Of a stretch of 64,000 nt of DNA, positions 60,601 to 64,000 are shown piece by piece. Origin of the DNA: Anagrus nilaparvatae. Lineage: Eukaryota > Arthropoda > Insecta > Hymenoptera > Mymaridae. The notes beneath the pieces are model-generated. The model was given only the letters and a program-made list of their open reading frames with translations, was not told the origin of the DNA and ran no database searches. Position 1 is the first letter of the stretch. Each line of letters opens with the position of its first letter. The stretch is from NCBI GenBank assembly GCA_022575985.1, contig JAKSXM010000137.1:18866001-18930000 (forward strand), given 5' to 3'. The position numbers and the translations under genes are program-made.

Positions 60601-63600
60601 CGTTAAAAGAAAAGTTTTTAATTAAGTACTAATTTAAGACGTCATCAATTAAAAAGATTTATTTTCATTTTTTTTTATTATTATTATTTATAAATGTTGC
60701 TTTTTTTGCATTTTTAAAATTATTTTTTTAGAAATGAGGAGTTTCACTCTCTATTTGGACCCAAATTTAACTAAGGAGTGGCAGAAATAGCGAAAATATT
60801 TTTTTTCAAAATTAAAACTGAATAATAAATACTGTCAAAGAGTTTTAGTTTTCTCTTTTAGAATATGAAAATAAGTTATAAAACAATAAATTTAAACCTA
60901 AGTAGAAGAAAGTCGAGCCTGTACATTTTTTTATATTTAAACTGAAAGGAATAGTAATGACAAACGTATTGTCTTGCGCATGTGCAGTTCATATTAAATT
61001 TTAAAACCTCGGAATCGAAATTTGCACAAAATTATCAATAAGTACCTAGAATGAAAACATTTTTTAGCGCAAAATATACATCTGCCAGCAAAAATAAAAA
61101 TATTTTGAGCTAATTAACCGCAATAGACCAAAAACACAAAAATGGATCCCAAAAATCAAACAATATTAATACTTAAGTAATCACTAATAATTGCCCAAAA
61201 TTTAAGTACAAAATAATAAAATAAAACAAAATATCTAACTTTAATTCCAAAACTATAATTGAACAAAATAAAAATAAATTGTTAAATAAAACTGCAATTA
61301 AAACTACAATTATCATAAAATGTTTTCTCGTATGTTTTCAAAAAGATTATATTTTCATAAATTTTCTATACTACGTTAAGTACTTTTTATATTATTATTT
61401 CTTTAACAATAAAACGTATCGTATATCCATAATAAATGAATTTAACTATTTGTATTCAAAACTCGAACTAAATATCGGAATTATAAGTTGGCTATACGTG
61501 AAAATTTAGCTTGCTGTAGAGAGTTTAAAACTTTTAGTATGTTAGACTGAAAGTTATAATTTTCAAATTTCTTTTTTTTTTTAATTAGTTAATAAAAAAA
61601 AATGAGTTTAAGAGATTTTATTGTGAGGGTACAGAAAATTACTGTAAGCTTTATGAACTCTAATTTTCAGCACGTAAATCAGATGTCTAAACCCAAAAAA
61701 AATCAAAAATTTAAAAAATAACATCCAAGCTAATATACTTACATTCATAAAAAATCTGAATAAAAGATTATTTTAGCATTTTACATTTACAACAAAAAAA
61801 AAAGCTACACAAAAATATTCCAAAGTACTACAATCACTTATAGTATGCATGTATTTTACAATCATTAAAAGTTAACGTACTGGAATAAATGAAAATTTTG
61901 TGACTTCCTATAATATATAGACTAAAAATATCTTTTCTTTCTGACAATAAAAATTTTTTTTATTACTGTGTTATTGTTATGTGTAAATTTTTTTTTTTCT
62001 TCTTTAAACAGACAAAGTGTCTATACTTTTTTGTTATTAAACTGTTATAGATTTTATTGTCTGTTATGTAACTTTAATTATACTGGGTTTTAATAGCTTA
62101 GGTACCAACTATTTTGGCTTATTTAATTGACATTTAGTTTTATTGGTAAAATTTTGAATTGGAGTAATTCATTTTTTTCTTTAAAATTTTAATTTTATGT
62201 CCACTCTATTATATAAATTTGTATGCATAAAAATTGTTTTTTTTCGGTCTAAAAAATTTTCATTAATCATTTTTACTTGAGGCTAAATAGAAAAGATTAT
62301 TATTTGGACTAGTAAGCAAAAGAGAGTAAAAAAAAAAACTGGAAATGACCTCCAGCATAATTATAACAGAGAATATATTATAAAGTTTTTCTCTTTTAAT
62401 TAATTATATATCAAATTTAGTTCTTCTTATTCAGAAAAGTTAATTAGTTAAAAATTTAATTTAGAAATACAGGATTTTTAACAAAATTTATACTTATGGC
62501 TTAGGCGTACAGGAAAGGACGTAATATTGTAATTAATTTGGCTGAAAATATTAAAGAAGTTGTAAAAAAGCCTAGTTTGTTTCTTTAATTCAAAAGCTTT
62601 TTATTTAAAAAATTTATTTTTTTTGTCAAGCTGCGACATGGCCTGCATTGGTGAAAAAATCATTTAACGAAATATTTTCCAAAAGAGAAGGATATACCTC
62701 ATATTGTATTTTACCACCCATGTTTTTGCCTATAAAGGTGTAATTTTTTCTTATTTTTCTGCCAACGGGTCATAATCAGCTTGTTAAATTAAAATAAAAA
62801 TATTTTTATAAAAGTGTGTTCATGCCACAAAAATTTTATTGGGAATTTTCATTTTCAGTATTAAATTGTTTTTTCTTGTTAGTGTCCAGAAAGTGCGTGT
62901 TTTCTAGCCGCTGCGCTATTCGAAAAAACGCATTTTCTCGACACTGAGCAAGAAAAATTATGTTTTGTCCTTGGCCACAAAAAAAGGATGCCCCAAATCG
63001 CAGTTTACCATCCTCGGCTTCGCCTCGGACGGTAATTTACGTGCGATTTGGGCCATTCTTTACTTTTGTGGCCATGGGTAAAAATATACTATTACTTGTC
63101 ACCAGCCAGAAAACACGTATATTCCAGCTGCTACCCAGCTGGAAAAGACGCGTTTTCTCGCCGCTAACGAAGAAAAATCATATACGCCCTTTGGTCACGA
63201 AAAATATTACCAAAATTGCAGTTCTTAATTTCAACTCATATAATAATTTACGCGCGATCTGGCCTATTTTCTGGCCATGAATGGTAATGTACTATTAATG
63301 ACTATTATTTACGGCTCTTGTCCAGAGAAATAAGAAATGGCCTGAATCGCACGTTTTATGGACAAGAGTCGAAAAAAATGCCTTTTCCAGCCACGCAACG
63401 GCCGAAAAATACGTAATTTCTGGCCATTGACCAAAAAAATAAATAAATAAAATAGAATAGTACTTTACCTAGAAACATTTTCATTAACTAATAATTCAGA
63501 TTCCTTGTTAAAACCACAAAGCCTTACATCTAAAGCAGTTATAGCAGTACAAGCTTTAGTTGCAATTTCAAAAGCTTCACCAACTAAAATAAAACCAAAA

Positions 63601-63812
63601 ACATAAAATAAACAATTTTAAAAATATTCTGAAATAAATAATTAAAAATCAATTACCAATCGAACCAAAATGATTATTCGAAAGATCAATTTCAAGATTT
63701 GTAAATTTAGTATGTCCTGATGATAAAACCTCAGCAATTCCCATTCCACCGTCCGGTCCAATACAGCAACCACTGATATTTAAGAATTCCAATAATGTTA
63801 TTCTCAACAAAA
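48535..63812 (-). CDS. Leucine-rich-repeat protein, 3' four exons (5' part off the window)
   Basis: Exons in transcript order: 63657-63812, 63469-63583, 51445-51632 and 48535-48647. The reading frame passes through all three introns (phases 1, 2, 1), each with GT..AG ends, which supports the model strongly. The 63-kb exons code LEFLNISGCCIGPDGG, LEIDLSNNHFG and ALDVRLCGFNKESE: ribonuclease-inhibitor-type leucine-rich repeats. Exons 3 and 4 give a charged, disordered tail (ERKKSTFLPPLRYQGF, then an acidic E/N/S-rich end and a basic C-terminus). The stop is 48535-48537, with AATAAA about 20 bp beyond. It may be a dynein regulatory complex subunit 5 (TCTE1)-like axonemal protein, from the LRR type and tail, but that name is weak. 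Introns of 2.8 and 11.8 kb hold transposon debris. Confidence 0.75.
48660..51444. other. Last intron of the LRR gene
   Basis: No gene inside. It has TA microsatellites (about 50210-50228) and the MITE at 50446-50700. Frames of 63-70 codons are low-complexity. Confidence 0.5.
50446..50700. mobile_element. Foldback MITE in the LRR gene intron
   Basis: The left arm 'cctggcagctattttgaaaag' is the complement of 'cttttcaaaataactgccaag' on the right. An inner pair, 'aggtgccatttatcaaa' and 'tttgataagtggcacct', extends the stem. The element is about 250 bp with no ORF. Confidence 0.72.
51445..51632 (-). CDS. Penultimate exon of the LRR gene
   Basis: 188 nt between a 'tttctag' acceptor and a 'G|gtaagt' donor. 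It codes a basic then acidic linker (NRSKMKKEKALKIR, LVERKKSTFLPPLRYQGF, IEIEESIKEPSENYDF). The composition is clearly richer than the intron noise around it. Open frames running past the donor into 51235-51444 are read-through. Confidence 0.75.
51640..62860. other. Large intron of the LRR gene
   Basis: I find no gene nested here. Frames of 62-91 codons (for example 53068-53343 on the minus strand) have no domain, signal or partner. A 'cttgcctggcttcgccaagcactcatgctgg' block near 57338 is a repeat scrap, and TA/CA simple repeats lie near 59965-60000. Confidence 0.45.
62870..63430 (+). repeat. GC-richer dispersed repeat cluster, copy B
   Basis: 'ccatcctcggcttcgcctcg' and 'taatttacgtgcgatttggg', 'ccattctttac', 'gtggccatggg' recur here and at 44572-44650; a third partial unit ('aatttacgcgcgatctggcc') is at about 63240. 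'acgcgttttctcg' / 'cgcattttctcg' strings are also repeated. A 106-codon forward frame over it is a repeat product. It lies inside the LRR gene's large intron. Confidence 0.6.
63469..63583 (-). CDS. LRR gene internal exon
   Basis: 115 nt, acceptor 'ttttag', donor 'AG|gtaaag'. It codes GEAFEIATKACTAITALDV and RLCGFNKESELLVNENVS, a helix followed by the next leucine-rich strand. Confidence 0.78.
63657..63812 (-). CDS. LRR gene internal exon (first in the window)
   Basis: 156 nt, acceptor 'tctttag', donor 'ATTG|gtaatt'. It codes ITLLEFLNISGCCIGPDGG and IAEVLSSGHTKFTNLEIDLS with NNHFG: one complete ribonuclease-inhibitor-type LRR and the start of another. It enters in phase 2, so earlier exons lie beyond the right edge. 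Confidence 0.8.
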
Positions 63813-64000
63813 CTAAAGATTTTTGCAACAAAAAAATAAAATTTTATTATTTGCTTTTTAAAAAATAAAATATTTTTTAAGTGTTAAATATACTTAAATT
63901 GAAATAACTTTTTATATTGAATTTATATTTTTTTTTTATTTATATAAAAAGCTTCTTATGTATTGTGTGTACCATATATATATATATTCACTATACATTG
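63813..64000. other. Upstream LRR gene intron at the window edge
   Basis: AT-rich sequence with a TA microsatellite at about 63975-63987. It should be intronic for the minus-strand LRR gene. Confidence 0.5.

Noticed and set aside
62960..63280. 106-codon forward frame with higher GC
   Set aside because: Coincides with the dispersed repeat cluster, recurs in part at 44572, and has no domain or conserved frame.
1..64000. Bacterial features: operons, CRISPR arrays, Shine-Dalgarno sites, riboswitches, rRNA or tRNA genes
   Set aside because: The genes have introns, TATA boxes and poly(A) signals; no regular spacer array, rRNA or convincing tRNA was seen by eye. A tRNA scan could still find one that I missed.

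Overview
The window is nuclear DNA from an animal, most likely an arthropod. Genes are few, small and intron-split. Introns follow GT..AG, TATA boxes sit about 30 bp upstream of initiator-like sites, and AATAAA signals follow the stops. LINEs, foldback elements, MITEs and satellites fill much of the rest. The DNA is extremely AT-rich, and most long open frames are AT-rich noise. An insect is the best guess. A parasitoid wasp or an aphid relative would fit the base composition and the transposon types, but nothing here proves the order.

Layout. 1-14800: gene desert with decayed repeats. 14890-35011: a secreted-peptide locus of about 20 kb. It holds a three-exon two-cysteine peptide gene (14890-15676) with a duplicated last exon (17858-17902) across a ~310-bp satellite. 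Next come three apparently intact genes of the CHH/ITP (crustacean hyperglycaemic hormone / ion transport peptide) fold: 18679-19240 (-), 21986-22440 (+) and 23733-24328 (-). Two pseudogenes of the same family follow (24913-25062 and 26006-26696, the second split by a MITE). A paralogue of the first peptide gene lies at 27793-28173, and a four-cysteine secreted peptide at 34499-34925 (-). LINE pieces, a ~1.13-kb TIR transposon and a 1.3-kb G/C-tipped foldback element are interleaved. 35000-48500: no gene seen, but a ~52-bp minisatellite, two more MITE copies and smaller repeats. 48535-63812 (-): four 3' exons of a leucine-rich-repeat protein whose 5' part lies beyond the right edge, with introns up to 11.8 kb.

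The most interesting content is the secreted-peptide locus. Its CHH-like genes keep the hormone family's six-cysteine spacing and the intron after the fourth cysteine. They lack a prohormone spacer and an amidation signal, and two of them add a cysteine-bearing C-terminal extension. All four CHH-type promoters (three genes and one pseudogene) show a TATA box exactly 32 bp from a shared initiator-like motif. Repeated duplication, inversion, internal deletion and transposon insertion show a fast birth-and-death family. That suggests secreted effectors (venom, saliva or similar) rather than hormones; this is inference, not proof. All exon models were made by hand, joining splice sites by reading-frame agreement and paralogue comparison.
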